Source of the DNA: Doryteuthis pealeii
Taxonomy: Eukaryota > Mollusca > Cephalopoda > Myopsida > Loliginidae
Assembly: GCA_023376005.1 (NCBI GenBank)
Contig: CM042156.1
Location: forward strand, 46,627,016 to 46,691,015
Direction of reading: 5' to 3'
DNA length: 64,000 nucleotides
Notes under the pieces: model-generated
What the model was told of the DNA's origin: nothing
Database searches by the model: none
Seen by the model: the letters and a program-made list of their open reading frames with translations, nothing else
Part shown: in pieces, positions 35,148 to 46,156 of the stretch
Layout of the letters: each line of letters opens with the position of its first letter
Numbering within the stretch: the first letter of the stretch is position 1
Program-made: the position numbers and the translations under genes

Positions 35148-35762
35148 ACTAGAAAATATATGCACCCTCCAGGTGCAAGTATTTAAGTCTTAATGTAAGA
35201 AAGATTTAAATTAGAAAGGCTAATGAAACTAAATAAGAATGCAGATAAAAAGATATGAAATAGAGGGGTATAATTGAAAAATAGAACAACCTAAACTTAC
35301 TCTTCCATCACTTTCGTCTTTTATTGCTAAATTTTCCTCATTTAACCATTTAATTAAGATAGGAAGTAAGGAATAAAATTACAGTTATTTCTTCTTATTA
35401 ATGGATTTCTTTTAAGATTTATCCCCAAGATTTTTACTCCTATTCATTAAGATAAAACCACACAATTAGAAATCTATAATAATAAGCACATATTGAAATC
35501 AAATTTTTAATATCAATATGTAAATTAACCTTCCTGTTCACACTGTAAACCGCTATTTTGTTGTATATATAAATACAATTGCATGTTATTAATATGTATA
35601 TAAGGCCAACAGTATTAATAACGTTAAACAATTTTATTTAATTGTGGTTTAAATAAAAGTAAAATCATGGAGAATGTGACATGTATAACAAAGGGAATTG
35701 GGACTTGAATAGTGATATAGTTTCGGTTATAGACAAACTCACAATCTCCATTATAATAAGAT
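35148..35762 (+). repeat. 0.6-kb direct repeat, copy 1
   Basis: Aligns end to end with 55624-56226 in the same orientation. There are long identical runs (around 'gttcacactgtaaaccgcta', 'taatggatttcttttaagat', 'gaaaggctaatgaaactaaa') separated by small indels. It has no coding frame and no obvious terminal repeats. It could be an unclassified transposable element or an old segmental duplication. Confidence 0.85.
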
Positions 35763-36137
35763 TACTCTAACAATGGGACACTAAATGAACAGTCTGTGGA
35801 CAGTATGTTATTGAAAGGGGTTAATTGTTCCCATCCTTTATAAATGAAATAATTAACAAGTTTCTTTTTATTTAATTTTTTTTTAATTACTTTTTCTGAT
35901 TGGCCCTTTTTAGAAGCATTTTACACTATTAAATCAATTCCTTTTCATTGAAGCACTCCCCCAGAGAAAAATTTGAATGAAAAAAAAATAGCTGCAGTTT
36001 TGTTTTTTTATTTTTTTTTATTTTTTTTTTTTTTTTTTGTAGTTCAATGTAAGGCATTTTCATGTTAGCTACTCGTTGACCAATTCAATATTAAATGTAT
36101 AGAAACATCACTAGAAGATCACACTATGGTGTAGGAA
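35763..36137. other. AT-rich sequence, no gene seen
   Basis: T tract at 36010-36038; otherwise featureless. Confidence 0.5.
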
Positions 36138-36228
36138 AAAGAACAGTTATATGCAAGATAAATGCAGACCTTTTGATAATTGCAAATTTCTCTTTGCAAT
36201 TATCAAAAGGTCTGCATTACTGTTCTTT
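36138..36228. repeat. perfect hairpin, 26-bp stem, pre-miRNA-like
   Basis: Arms 36161-36186 and 36193-36218 are perfect inverted copies with a 6-nt loop. A further 10-bp arm pair (36138-36147 with 36219-36228) extends the stem, with a 13-nt bulge on the 5' side. Size is within the range of a small-RNA precursor. Expression is unknown. Confidence 0.75.
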
Positions 36229-36392
36229 AAGAACTTTTTAAGAATTTTTCTCTGGCTTCAATCAATTTATAAATAAGATCTCTCCATGTCTGAACTGCCT
36301 TTTTTTTTTTCTTTCCTTTTTATTTCAATGTCTAATGAAGTACACTTATACATGAAGAAAGTCTTTTCTTACATCAAATGTTGGGTGAAAAT

Positions 36393-36682
36393 TTAGTCGT
36401 GGCTGAGCCAGTTGTGTGCCCTGTGGGCAGGGTGCTTTCTGCATGAGATGCAGTACGACTTGATAAAATTTTTCTTAATTGGTTGATGCCAAGTATTCAG
36501 TTGCTGTGTTTCCTGCTTTTGTCTTAAGTCCGCAGGGTGAGAAGGTGGGGGGATAGGTGGGGAAGGGGGTTGCTTTTGTTCCTCTTCTCTGGAGATTTCT
36601 ATTTTGAACACATTGTAAACATCATTTGCAAAGAATTTCTTCTGTCTCTTGCCATTGCTGAAAAGCCAACCTCTCTTCTTAG
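36393..36682 (-). CDS. candidate terminal exon, unknown protein
   Basis: On the minus strand, a pyrimidine-rich acceptor ending 'ccatttcttgcag' is followed by about 95 open codons to a TAA at 36393. The frame opens KKRGWLFSNGKRQKKFFAND and is basic. It then has a proline-rich stretch (PPSPPIPPP) and ends with SYCISCRKHPAHRAHNW. GC content is clearly higher than in the flanks. An AATAAA lies about 70 bases after the stop (near 36321). No domain is recognised. The function is unknown, and a chance frame in a GC-richer patch is the alternative. Confidence 0.35.
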
Positions 36683-36776
36683 CTGCAAGAAATGGAATTG
36701 GCAGAAATTCTAAATTTGGCCAATAAATGAGATGTTCAGCATCTCAGACTTTTGGTCATTAATTGCACATTTCCAA

Positions 36777-36779
<3 letters not shown>

Positions 36780-36810
<31 letters not shown>

Positions 36811-36811
36811 C
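36780..36811. repeat. T homopolymer
   Basis: An uninterrupted run of about 32 T, directly followed by a second T-rich run after 'ctttgaa'. Confidence 0.9.
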
Positions 36812-36859
36812 TTTGAATTTTTTTTTTTAGAAACAAATAATTAAAAAATATAATTTCTG

Positions 36860-37015
36860 TAGGTATTTACCCAACCCATTCACCATGGGTAGGATATGAT
36901 ACAAGGTTACATATATGAGACATCCAGTGAGGATTTAACTTTCTATTCTCAAGTAATGGGTCTGCGAGACTAGCTTGATAATCCATCATACCCTGATGGA
37001 TCACCCTAGATTTTT
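36860..37015 (-). mobile_element. SINE-C (tRNA-derived)
   Basis: Tail 'gtatttacccaacccattca', body 'aagtaatgggtctgcgagac', head on the minus strand 'gataatccatcataccctga'. It carries the main tail shared with SINE-D. Confidence 0.75.
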
Positions 37016-37251
37016 TCTGCACCTCTCTGTAAATGTATTTGTTTGACCTTGACCATAAAATTAAATTTATTCTTAACCCATGGATTTGAAATAATCCTGT
37101 AAAATAATAAAAACTAGCTGGACATATGGGAATCCTACAGTTGATATTCATAGGCAATAATTGCTTTTCTTTCTTTTTTCATCTTTGTAGAGTGGGCGAA
37201 TTATTTTCAGAAATGTGCAAATTAGTGGGTATGTTCAAACAAGTCAACAGC

Positions 37252-37585
37252 TCTGTCAGCTGGGACTTTAGAATACACCGACTGCACCTCTGCAATGGGG
37301 TAAGACCCCCCCCACCACCACCACCAAATGGGGCCACCTGTTAGCCGTGGGTAGTGACCTGTGATGCTTAAGGACAGAATCCAGGTGCTATTCACTAGTA
37401 ATGAATCTGCGAGTCTAGCTTGATAATCTGTCATGACATGAGAGCATACTGGGCTCTTTAACGTGAGTATGGCAACTGGTCTAGGAGAAGAAAAACTCTG
37501 AATTCAAACCTGTTAAACTTTGCTTAAAAATGTATTTTGTATCGCATCCAACTTGTGTGGAGGGGTTTGGTAAATACATATAGTT
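37252..37585 (+). repeat. mosaic of SINE-E, SINE-C and SINE-D pieces
   Basis: The SINE-E 5' part (37252-37385: 'tagaatacaccgactgcacc', 'tggggccacctgttagccgt') passes directly into an inverted SINE-C piece (37385-37437: 'taatgaatctgcgagtctag'). It then passes into the SINE-D 3' half (37440-37585: 'ctgggctctttaacgtgagt', 'ggaggggtttggtaaatac'). No spacer is visible at either junction. Confidence 0.7.
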
Positions 37586-37921
37586 TTCGTTTTACCTGAT
37601 TTTCTTTTATAGTTTTTTTTTTTTAAATCTAACTCCCTTCCACCCCACCTCAAAAAATTCCCCTTTAGTTTTCCCAATTCCTTTCAGATTATGTTGGTTT
37701 CTGGTAAAATGTACCATGGATCCCAGCATAGTAGGTTTGGGGAATGAACTGATACTATACTGTAATCCTAGGTAGAAAAAATCCAAACAGAATAATAATA
37801 TAGTTAAATAAATGCTGTATATGTTTGTATATAAATTTTGTCTTAAAATGTTGTTTACTAATTGAAGGTTTACCTTTACTTGGAAATAGGAATTACACTT
37901 CTAAATAAGATATCATTTTCA

Positions 37922-38045
37922 TCAGAACACAGCATTGTGGTATAATGGTTAGTTAGCTAGTTTCAAAAATCAATTACCACTGAGTAATGAGTTCAATCCT
38001 CACAAGGTGTCCCACCCGTTTGGCCTTGTTCCAAATCTGAGCTTT
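37922..38045 (+). mobile_element. SINE-C, plus strand
   Basis: Head 'attgtggtataatggttagt', B-box-like 'gagttcaatcctcac', then 'ggccttgttccaaatctgag'. In this orientation the tRNA-like head is easiest to see. Confidence 0.75.
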
Positions 38046-38064
38046 GTTTTGTTTTTAAACACTA

Positions 38065-38125
38065 TTTATATGGTTGACCACTTAGTAACAGCAGGTACTG
38101 TAAGCAACCTGAGACTTTTGTGCTA
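38065..38125 (+). repeat. SINE-F (5S-derived) fragment
   Basis: 'tgaccacttagtaacagcag' and 'gtactgtaagcaacctgaga' match the segment just after the 5S-like head of SINE-F (compare 61911-62115, inverted). Confidence 0.55.
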
Positions 38126-38977
38126 AACAGAGCAAAGCTTTGGAAATAACAACACCGCTTCCATCAGTCTGTTCTGTTCAAAGGCTGAATAAATACGGCA
38201 CATTAACAAAAACTTTTTGAATGGTTTTAAATATCAACTCCTACACTGGCATATGTATTTCCAAATTTTGTTCATATAATTGAACCCATTGTTTGAGTAT
38301 TGCGATTTTCTTTTCCTGGAAAAGAAAATGTTTTTTCTCTTTGACAAAAGCTGGAGAATGGATCAGCTGAAACATTGTGTTAAGAACACGATGAAAGGTC
38401 TCAATTTTTCCAAAGAAAATTTAAAGTGTTAATGAGTCTTTTCAAAGTTATATGCAGATTTTTTGTGAAATTTTTACTTTACTTTCTAGTTTTCTGATTT
38501 TATTAAAAGAAAATTTTTAAAAAAATCTATATTCTTATAATGGAAATTATATCTGTCTGTAACTATATTACCACTGTTGTCACAATTACCTTAGTTATTT
38601 ACATTATATTTTTAATGATTATTAAATCATTATTTAATTTTAATTAGAATCTTATGATATCTATTAAAGTCTAGTTGAGGTAGATTTGCCTCAAGACTGC
38701 CAATGTTATCAATGCATTTAAAATCCTGTAATATGTATTATATATCTCTAAGAAATAAAGGTTTATATAGTATATAGTGTGGATGATTTGCATACTGGTT
38801 TTAACAAATAATTACTTGGTATTATTGATTTCTAATATTGTTTTATTCTCAAATATATTAAAAGCAATCCTATGTATGATTTTATATAGAAATCAATTAT
38901 AATGAAATTAAAATGTCTAATCTTTTTATATGTATTCTTATTTAGTTTGTTAGTCTTTCTAATTTAATATAATGTTT
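38126..38977. other. AT-rich sequence, no gene seen
   Basis: Strongly AT-rich, with no recognised repeat or frame. Confidence 0.5.
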
Positions 38978-39254
38978 ATGTATTTACCCCCCCCCCCTGT
39001 ACAAGCAGGATGTGACACAGGGTCAATTTTGAGCAGAATTTAACAGATTTGAATTCAGTTTTCCTTCTAGATTGATTGCCATGCCAAGGTTAAAGAGTCT
39101 AGTCTGCTCTACTATTTAGCTATATCTGGAGGCTAAATGGTTGGATTCATACCTTTCCCAAGGATATTAGCACTATGTAAACAGCCTTGTCCGGCATTTG
39201 AACTTGGTTCACTATCCATTTTTTTCTGAAGACAACCACTACACTACGAGTGCC
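38978..39254 (-). mobile_element. SINE-D (tRNA-derived)
   Basis: Minus strand: tail 'tatttacc' plus a C run and 'gcaggatgtgacacagggtc', body 'tccttctagattgattgcca', head 'accactacactacgagtgcc'. It is a full-length but diverged copy. Confidence 0.75.
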
Positions 39255-39696
39255 TTCTTAATATATTTTAGTTCATTAAAACTTAAATACATTTGCTCAG
39301 ACAGTGCATATTTTGCTAGTTTTTTTTTTTAATTGTCTGAACTGTGAAATTGTTTCAGATTTTTCATTCAAACTGCATTTGTGTCTCTTTGTCAATGGTC
39401 CATTTGCACAGATAAATTGCTTTTCAAGATCTTTGGCTTCTTCCACTAAATTATTAGAGTAAAATTATAAAAAAGCAGCATTTACTTTTCCACTCAGGAC
39501 TGAAATATGCATATGAGAAAACTAAATACAATATTCTAAACGGTTCTGTTTATTTCTTAATTTGTTGAGTAGAAAAGGTGGGTATGAACAAAAAAGACCA
39601 TTTCTAATGGTGGAAAAAATTGTAAGTTTAGTTAGAATAGAAAATTCTAAGACGTGGAAGAACAATGTAGCAAAAAGTTGTTTGACAATATTGGTG
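39255..39696. other. AT-rich sequence, no gene seen
   Basis: A frame running from here into the next SINE is a chance extension. Confidence 0.5.
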
Positions 39697-40580
39697 GTGG
39701 AGGGGAGTTCCTGTAGTGTAGTGGCTAACGTGCTAGACTGTGACATCATAGTAAGCGAGTTTGAACTCCAGTTGCACAGTGACATTCACTTTTGGAATAT
39801 ACTTGGCAAAGGTATGAACCCCCACTCCATTCTCACAGCTCTGGGTTAAATAAGTATCACTATTATTCTTCTACAAGGACGAGGAAATGGACTGTACAAT
39901 GTGAGTTCAAATCCTGGATGAGGCTGTTTAAATTTCATATAGCACTAATACACTTGAGGAAGGTATGCATCTACCTATTCTCCCTCTAGCTATGGGTAAA
40001 TAACAGGGCAGACTAGGCTCTTAAACTTTTGTCAGACCATCTGTCTAGGACAAGGAAAACTGACCTCAAACTTGTTAAATTCTGCTTAAGTGATGCCTGA
40101 GGACAGGATCCTTGTGGCTGAAACACTTCACTTTGGCCCTTTCTTAGGCTAGATGAGTGGTCAGAAAGGCCCCTTCCAATCAATTGGCTGGTCACGTCAA
40201 GCCCTAGCATCTATATAATTGTCCCGTTCCTATTGCCCTTATGACAATCCCCAACCCTTTTTATCATATGGGTGCTAGAAGGCGGTGACTGAGGGTCTTC
40301 ATGTCTGGGTAGGACATTAAACTCTAACAGATGGTGAGGTTCCAGTTCTGCAGGTCTGGGGAATATGGAGCATCCCTTCATCACTATTGCTCCAGGTCCA
40401 CTCTGACCCGGAGTGGTAGTACCTGTTAGGGTCCCATCTATGGGTTAAATAGAAAATTTGTTTGAAAAAAAAAATTGAGTTTTAAAAATTTTTCTTCCGA
40501 ACTATCACTAGAAATCTTTCAAAACTTTGTCAGCATTAAATGACCCACCATGGTTGATATGCCATAAAACAAAAACAAAC
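39697..40580 (+). mobile_element. fused SINE-B / SINE-D / SINE-E array
   Basis: SINE-B (39697-39878) stops before its tail at 'ttctacaaggacgagg' and runs straight into the SINE-D body (39879-40090, 'gagttcaaatcctggatgag'). That stops at 'aattctgcttaag' and continues as SINE-E from 40091 ('tgatgcctgaggacaggatc') to the tail 'gttgatatgccataaaac' at about 40580. The three pieces share one orientation. Confidence 0.75.
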
Positions 40581-40634
40581 AACTCTTCTGATTGCTTTGC
40601 CTTACAACAAGTAGTGGGCAACACTATTGATTCC

Positions 40635-41216
40635 CCGCCCTGTCAGCTGGGGCGTTCGACTGCACCTCTGTAGAGGGGTAAAACTTCCCCAATGGGGTCA
40701 CCTGGCTGTGAGTGGTGACTTGTGATGCTTAAGGATAGAACCCAGATGGATGAGCAGTTCATGACTTGCAATACTCCACTTTGTCCCTATCTTGGGCTAG
40801 ATATCGGTCGGAGAGGCACCCTCTGATCAATCGGCTGGTCAGTCAGCCCTAGCACCTATATGATTTTCCCAACCCTATTGCCCTTATGGCAAGTCCCAAC
40901 CCCTTTTATCATATGGGTGCTAGAAGGGTGGTGACTGAGGGTTACATGTCCTGGGAATGACGTTAAACTCTATCTGATGGTGAGGTTCCAGTTCTGGGGG
41001 TTTGGGGAATGTGGAGCACCCTTTCATCACCATTGCTCCCTGGTCCACTCTGACCCGGAGTGGTAGTACCTGTTAGGGTCCCATTTATGGGTTAAATAGA
41101 AAAATGTATTTACAAAAAAATTGTATTATCCATTAAGAATTGATTTATTTCAAAACTTTGTCGGCATTAAATGACCCACTGAGGTTGATATGCCGTAAAA
41201 CCAAACCAAACCAAAC
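40635..41216 (+). mobile_element. SINE-E, full length
   Basis: Opens 'ccctgtcagctggggcgttc'. The body contains 'ccctattgcccttatggcaa', 'gatggtgaggttccagttct' and 'gtggtagtacctgttagggt'. It closes with the shared tail 'gcattaaatgacccactgag', 'gttgatatgccgtaaaacc'. No tRNA, 5S or 7SL head was recognised. It is noncoding; autonomous activity is not expected. Confidence 0.82.
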
Positions 41217-41805
41217 TATTGATTCCATCACTGATTTGATCCCCCCTTCCACTGCCCTGTTGGTTAATTGGGCTTCTCAACTCTTCTTATTGCCTTACAA
41301 GTAGTGACCAACACCAAATATTGATTTCATCAATGATTCAATTCCTCCTACCCACCTGATTCTATTGTGAGGAAAGGAAGCTAAAGAGTATTTTTTCTTT
41401 GGGATGAAATTTATCTTTTAGGGGAAGAAGAAAAAGAAAAAAAAGAGGAAAACATACCCCAAGAAAACCTGCAAACTGTAGTATTGCCCAATGTTATTTT
41501 CTAGTTGGAAGTCTACAGAATATGTGCATGTCTGTAGGCGTCTGTTCTGACTAGCTGTGTGTCTAAGATCAATTATTTCACTCCTGATACACACGTTATC
41601 CAAAAATATGATGCAATTTGCTATTTGTTCTTTCTTATTTCCATGTTGTCTTACTTGGGCTTTGTTTTTTGTTTTCTTGCTTTTTCTTTTTTCTCAATTC
41701 TTTTTTTTTTTTTTTTTTTCATTTTTTTTTTCTTGATTCTTTCTTAATTGATGCCTTAGTTTCCAATATTTGCCATTTTTACTTGACATCTGCTGTCTCT
41801 CTCTT

Positions 41806-41841
<36 letters not shown>

Positions 41842-41994
41842 TAGTCTTTTCAGGCTCTTCAATCATATCTATATCTCTATCAATCACATTTATTAAATCC
41901 TAGTTTGGTACAAATTTTCTTTTTACTCCGCCATACAAAAACTTTGGTGCTTTCCTATTATTGACAGTTAATTATTTTACTAAAGGATTAGATT

Positions 41995-42032
<38 letters not shown>

Positions 42033-42041
42033 CTAACCCTA
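41217..42041. other. AT-rich interval with microsatellites
   Basis: T runs at 41700-41719, (CT)n then (TA)n at 41796-41842, and an A run of about 29 bases at 41998-42026. No gene was seen. Confidence 0.6.
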
Positions 42042-42265
42042 GGGTGGAGTCCCCCACACTGTGGCTAATGTGATGGACTGCAAACATTGTAGTAAGCAAT
42101 TTTGGACTCCAGTCATGCTATTACGTTCACTTTCGACAAAAATATGAACACTTCATCCACCCAGCTATGGGTTAGATAGTGCCACTGTTCTTCTACAAGG
42201 ATGGCTTTGGCATTAGATAACCCATGAGGGTTGATATGCCATTAAACAAAGAAACCAGACCAAAG
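42042..42265 (+). mobile_element. SINE-B (tRNA-derived)
   Basis: Head 'gtggctaatgtgatggactg'; B-box decayed ('aattttggactcc'). Tail 'cattagataacccatgaggg', 'ttgatatgccattaaac'. It follows a 29-base A run. Confidence 0.83.
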
Positions 42266-43114
42266 CCAAAATGTTATGCACTATTAATTTCATAACTAAT
42301 TCTATTAAACTGTATTATTCCCCCCCCCCCAAAAAAAAATTAAACAGATTTTTTTTGATAACTTATTTGCTGTAAACCGGACTGTATATAAGTGAATATT
42401 TGATAGTAAAAATCATGTCTTTTTTTTCATATTCCCTGCTTACTAACTATAGTGAAATGATGTTCTATAGTTCTTTCTTGTGAATAGGATCAGAAAGGGT
42501 ATATGAAGGAGTACAGGACAAAACTAGAAATAGGGTGCATTGTCTGAATGTACCTCTAGATATATCCCCCTTCCTCTGCTTTAATGTTAACCCAGAAGAC
42601 TTTAAAATTAAATGAGCCTAATAATAGATTGACTCTTAACTTTATAATAAGCCTCAATGTAAATTATTTTCTTTTCAAATAAAAATGACCTGATTTTTTT
42701 TTCTTCTTGTTTAGGCAGAAATTGAATGAAAATACAATTTCTGCCTAAACAGAACAGGTGGAGAATGGTTTTGACAATTTCAAAATCACCAATAACTTCA
42801 ATTACCTTTAATGAAAGGATGTATGTTCTTTGCTCTTTATTATTTGAATATTGAAAGTTAATGAGTTTTGAATTGTGGGCAAACCTTTTTAATTGCCTTA
42901 CAGCTTACACTTTATGGAACTTATCAACATCATTTCTAAAAGAATTTTCCAAAGACATTGACAAATGTGCTTTTCTCAAATGCTTTTTTTCCACAAATGA
43001 TATTTGTTTTTGTTTTTTGGTTTTTTTTTTCTGGTTTTCCAAATGTTCTTGATTGTTCCATATTCTTCACAAGAAAATCCAGATTTCATTATTCAATAAA
43101 AGATTTTGAATTGA
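42266..43114. other. AT-rich sequence with one hairpin
   Basis: Apart from the hairpin at 42708-42751 and a C run joined to an A run (42321-42338), nothing was recognised. Confidence 0.5.
42708..42751. repeat. perfect 17-bp hairpin
   Basis: Arms tgtttaggcagaaattg (42708-42724) and its exact complement (42735-42751) with a 10-nt A-rich loop. It is shorter than a typical animal pre-miRNA stem. Confidence 0.75.
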
Positions 43115-43165
43115 TTTTTAGCTTGGTTTGGCACAAGGCCACATCACAGGAGCACTCATAAGAAA
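43115..43165 (-). repeat. SINE-C tail fragment
   Basis: 'tagcttggtttggcacaagg' followed by 'caggagcactcataag' matches the alternative SINE-C tail. Confidence 0.5.
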
Positions 43166-44254
43166 CCTTAATACTGTTTACTTTTAGGAAATTACATTAT
43201 CAGTAAAAAGTTAAGTTGGTTTAACAGGAAAAAAATATGTTTTTTGACTTTGGATAAAATGAATTATTTTTAGCATTTTCTTTTCTTTGTAATTTCATTA
43301 GCTATAAAGTCCCCCTCCCCCTTAAAAAAAAATGTAATTTTACTGCAGCTTCTAGTTTTTGTGTCTTTTCTCAAGATTTGGGCCCCAGAGCACATGTACA
43401 AATTTCTGTTACGATTTGTGTAGCCATTTTAGGGCTGTAGTTAAAAGTAGTTTTAGAGTGGAGATCCTTGTAGAATAAAATTTGATCTATTCTTGAAGTA
43501 AAAATATTTAGTATCAGTTTTAATCCTTGTCTACTGATCCATTCTTAGAGAGTTGTATAATCCTTGTCTGTTGGTCTGTCCTTTTGCAGCGAGTAATTCT
43601 AGGACAAGTTATCGACGTCTTTAAATTGTAAATTAAATACATATTTGAGCGCTTTTGATTGGCCGATTCAGCCACCGCTGTTTTGGAACAGTTTATAAAT
43701 GTAAGTTGTGATTTAGCACACCTTATACACAAAATATGCTAACAACTTCTCTCCCATATTCAATGAATTAACTGAAGTTCACATTTACTCAATCTAGACT
43801 TGGATTGAAATTGGTTACAATGATAGTGAAATGTTATTTTATTTAGAGAAATAATTTTTAAGTATATCTCACTTAAGTGATTATTTATTTATAGTTTGTT
43901 TGGGTTTTTTTTTTTTTAGGTGGGGGGGCAGATTGTTAATTATAACTAAGCAAAAATACAATATAATTATTTTATAACCTCAGTTTAAAGAACTACATGA
44001 AAAGCTAATTTATAATGTTTGAATATGAATAATTATTTTAATAACATAAATAATTTTAAAAAATTTTTTCTGCTTAAGTTTGGAAATTTAAATTTTGTGT
44101 GATTAGTTATATTGTGCAGCAATATGGCTTCTTACTCATACATGAGACTTTTTAAAGAATTAAACTTTTTATAGCATTAAAACCTTCCCTTGTATTAAAA
44201 AAATATGCATACCAAATTTGGTTGCATTTCATAAAACTGTTTAGCTGTCTGTAC
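43166..44254. other. AT-rich interval with a promoter-like patch
   Basis: Around 43590-43705 several CpGs, a CCAAT-type site (gattggcc at 43659) and 'tttataaatg' (43690) are grouped in an otherwise CpG-poor region. This could be a core promoter. No exon was identified next to it. Confidence 0.3.
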
Positions 44255-44380
44255 AATAGATATTTACCCACCGACCTGGTGGTAGGCAGGATGTAACACG
44301 AGGATCAAACATGCTATTCAATATAAATGGATCTGTGAGACTAGCTTGCTAACCATTACACCATGATGATATGCCCAAGT
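44255..44380 (-). mobile_element. SINE-C (tRNA-derived)
   Basis: Tail 'agatatttacccaccgacct', 'aggcaggatgtaacacgagg', head 'gcttgctaaccattacacca' on the minus strand. Confidence 0.76.
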
Positions 44381-44649
44381 TGTCTGGAGAGGGTAAATTA
44401 ATACATTTTTCACAATTATTAATATAGATTATTTTTAGTCAATATCTTTATTTTCCTGACTTTTGTTTTTGACTGAACTCTGAACATTTTCAAGTGTGTC
44501 TTGAAATTTTTCCCCCCTCCTGATTTTAATTTCTTTCCTAGTCAAGTGGCAAATATTTGTTTAATAAAGTGAATTTTTATTGAGTAAGCTAAAAATGTTT
44601 GTTCTGTGTTGTTTTAATTAGATGGCATTAGAAGCATTTAGTCTTAATT

Positions 44650-44885
44650 TGAGTTGGAGGTGCATGGTTAGTCATAGGAAATGGACTCGTCTTCCCGAGT
44701 TCAAATCCTGGATGAAGCCACATTTTACATCATGCTAATACCCTTGGGAAAGGTATGAATCCAACTATTCTCCCTCCAGCTATGAGTAAATAGTAGGGCA
44801 GACTGGGCTCTTTAACCTTGGTTAGGCAACCAGTCTAGGAGAAGGAAAACTCTGAATTCAAACCTATTAAATCTCCGCTTTGGGT
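44650..44885 (+). mobile_element. SINE-D, 3'-shortened
   Basis: Head 'atggttagtcataggaaatg', B-box 'gagttcaaatcctgg', body 'ccctccagctatgagtaaat', 'aaccagtctaggagaaggaa'. It ends 'attaaatctccgcttt' before the usual tail. Confidence 0.8.
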
Positions 44886-45698
44886 GGTCACTACTAGAAT
44901 AGGCTCATAGTCGTAATTAGTGATCTATTTCAAATTAAAAAATTATTAAAATTAATTCACTGAAAAAGACAGCATTTCATTTCATTTCATTTAACAATTG
45001 TCATAGCAGTATATTCTTTTTTTCAAGATTGGTGTATTTTTGTTTATTCATTTTAACAAGGAAAAATGCGAGTCAAAAAGAAAAAGAGAAGGTAATATGA
45101 ATGATTGAATTTATCAAAAGTGGGAATTGTTGAATTCTCCATAGTTGGATAGACCAGTTGAGGTGGATAGCAATCAAATGAAGATATCATTTGAAAATAA
45201 TCAATGTTTTACAGCAGATAGCTAACAGACTAAAAAAAATCTACAAATCAGACATTGAAAATTATTTGCTTGTTTATGTTAATTGCTTTAATGTGTGGCT
45301 TCCATAAAAGTGAAAGAAACCTACTGGATCATGTCTAAGTTACTATTTAAATATATTGATTTTTTTTTTTTTTTGTAACAAACTGTTGCAAGCAATGAAA
45401 TGTTTCTATCTTTTATAACAATGTAGAATGCAATTAAACTAATTAAAGGAGAGCATTTGGTGAAAGACATCTAGAATTAGTAAAGAGAAAGGGTGCAAAA
45501 TTCTATCAGGCTGAATTTTAGATTTCATGTTTCTTTGGTGTTTTTAATGTGGAGATGCCTCCATCTTGTTTAAAACACATGAACTCTGTTTTATCTGAGT
45601 TCACATAGAGGACAATACTTCTTGATGCCAGCTCCATGCTTTGCAACAGATATTTGGCTTGTGAGAAGCGTAATGTTTAAAAAAAAAAAAAGAAATGA
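44886..45698. other. AT-rich sequence, no gene seen
   Basis: A small (TTTCA)n run lies at 44973-44993. Nothing else was recognised. Confidence 0.5.
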
Positions 45699-45729
45699 TT
45701 ACTATCTATCTATCTATCTATATCTCTCG

Positions 45730-45819
<90 letters not shown>
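45699..45819. repeat. compound (TCTA)n-(CT)n-(TCTA)n-(TA)n microsatellite
   Basis: TCTA repeats, an interrupted CT run, more TCTA repeats, then about 27 TA units ending at 45819. The grading suggests TA expansion from the TCTA motif. Confidence 0.95.
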
Positions 45820-45823
<4 letters not shown>

Positions 45824-45925
45824 AGTTTTTTTCCTTTATTGGAATTGTAAATATTTTGTATGAAATGGCAATTGTCATGCATTGAGATCTCCTAGGGGCT
45901 TGAAAGAATATTCAGATATATCTGT

Positions 45926-45969
45926 GTGTGTGTGTATAATATATATATATATATATATACATGCATGCA

Positions 45970-46009
<40 letters not shown>

Positions 46010-46097
46010 TGCATGCATACATTTGTAATTGTATGGAGGATAAAGAAGATGTTAAATAGAAGCATTCCCACCATCAACTCACTTGATCTATTGGATG

Positions 46098-46156
<59 letters not shown>
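45926..46156. repeat. TA arrays with palindromic ATGC blocks
   Basis: (GT)n leads into (TA)n. Then three ATGC units flank a central TA array on each side (45960-46018), making the block self-complementary. A further pair of TA arrays lies at 46100-46156. A unique 80-bp spacer lies between. Confidence 0.92.
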
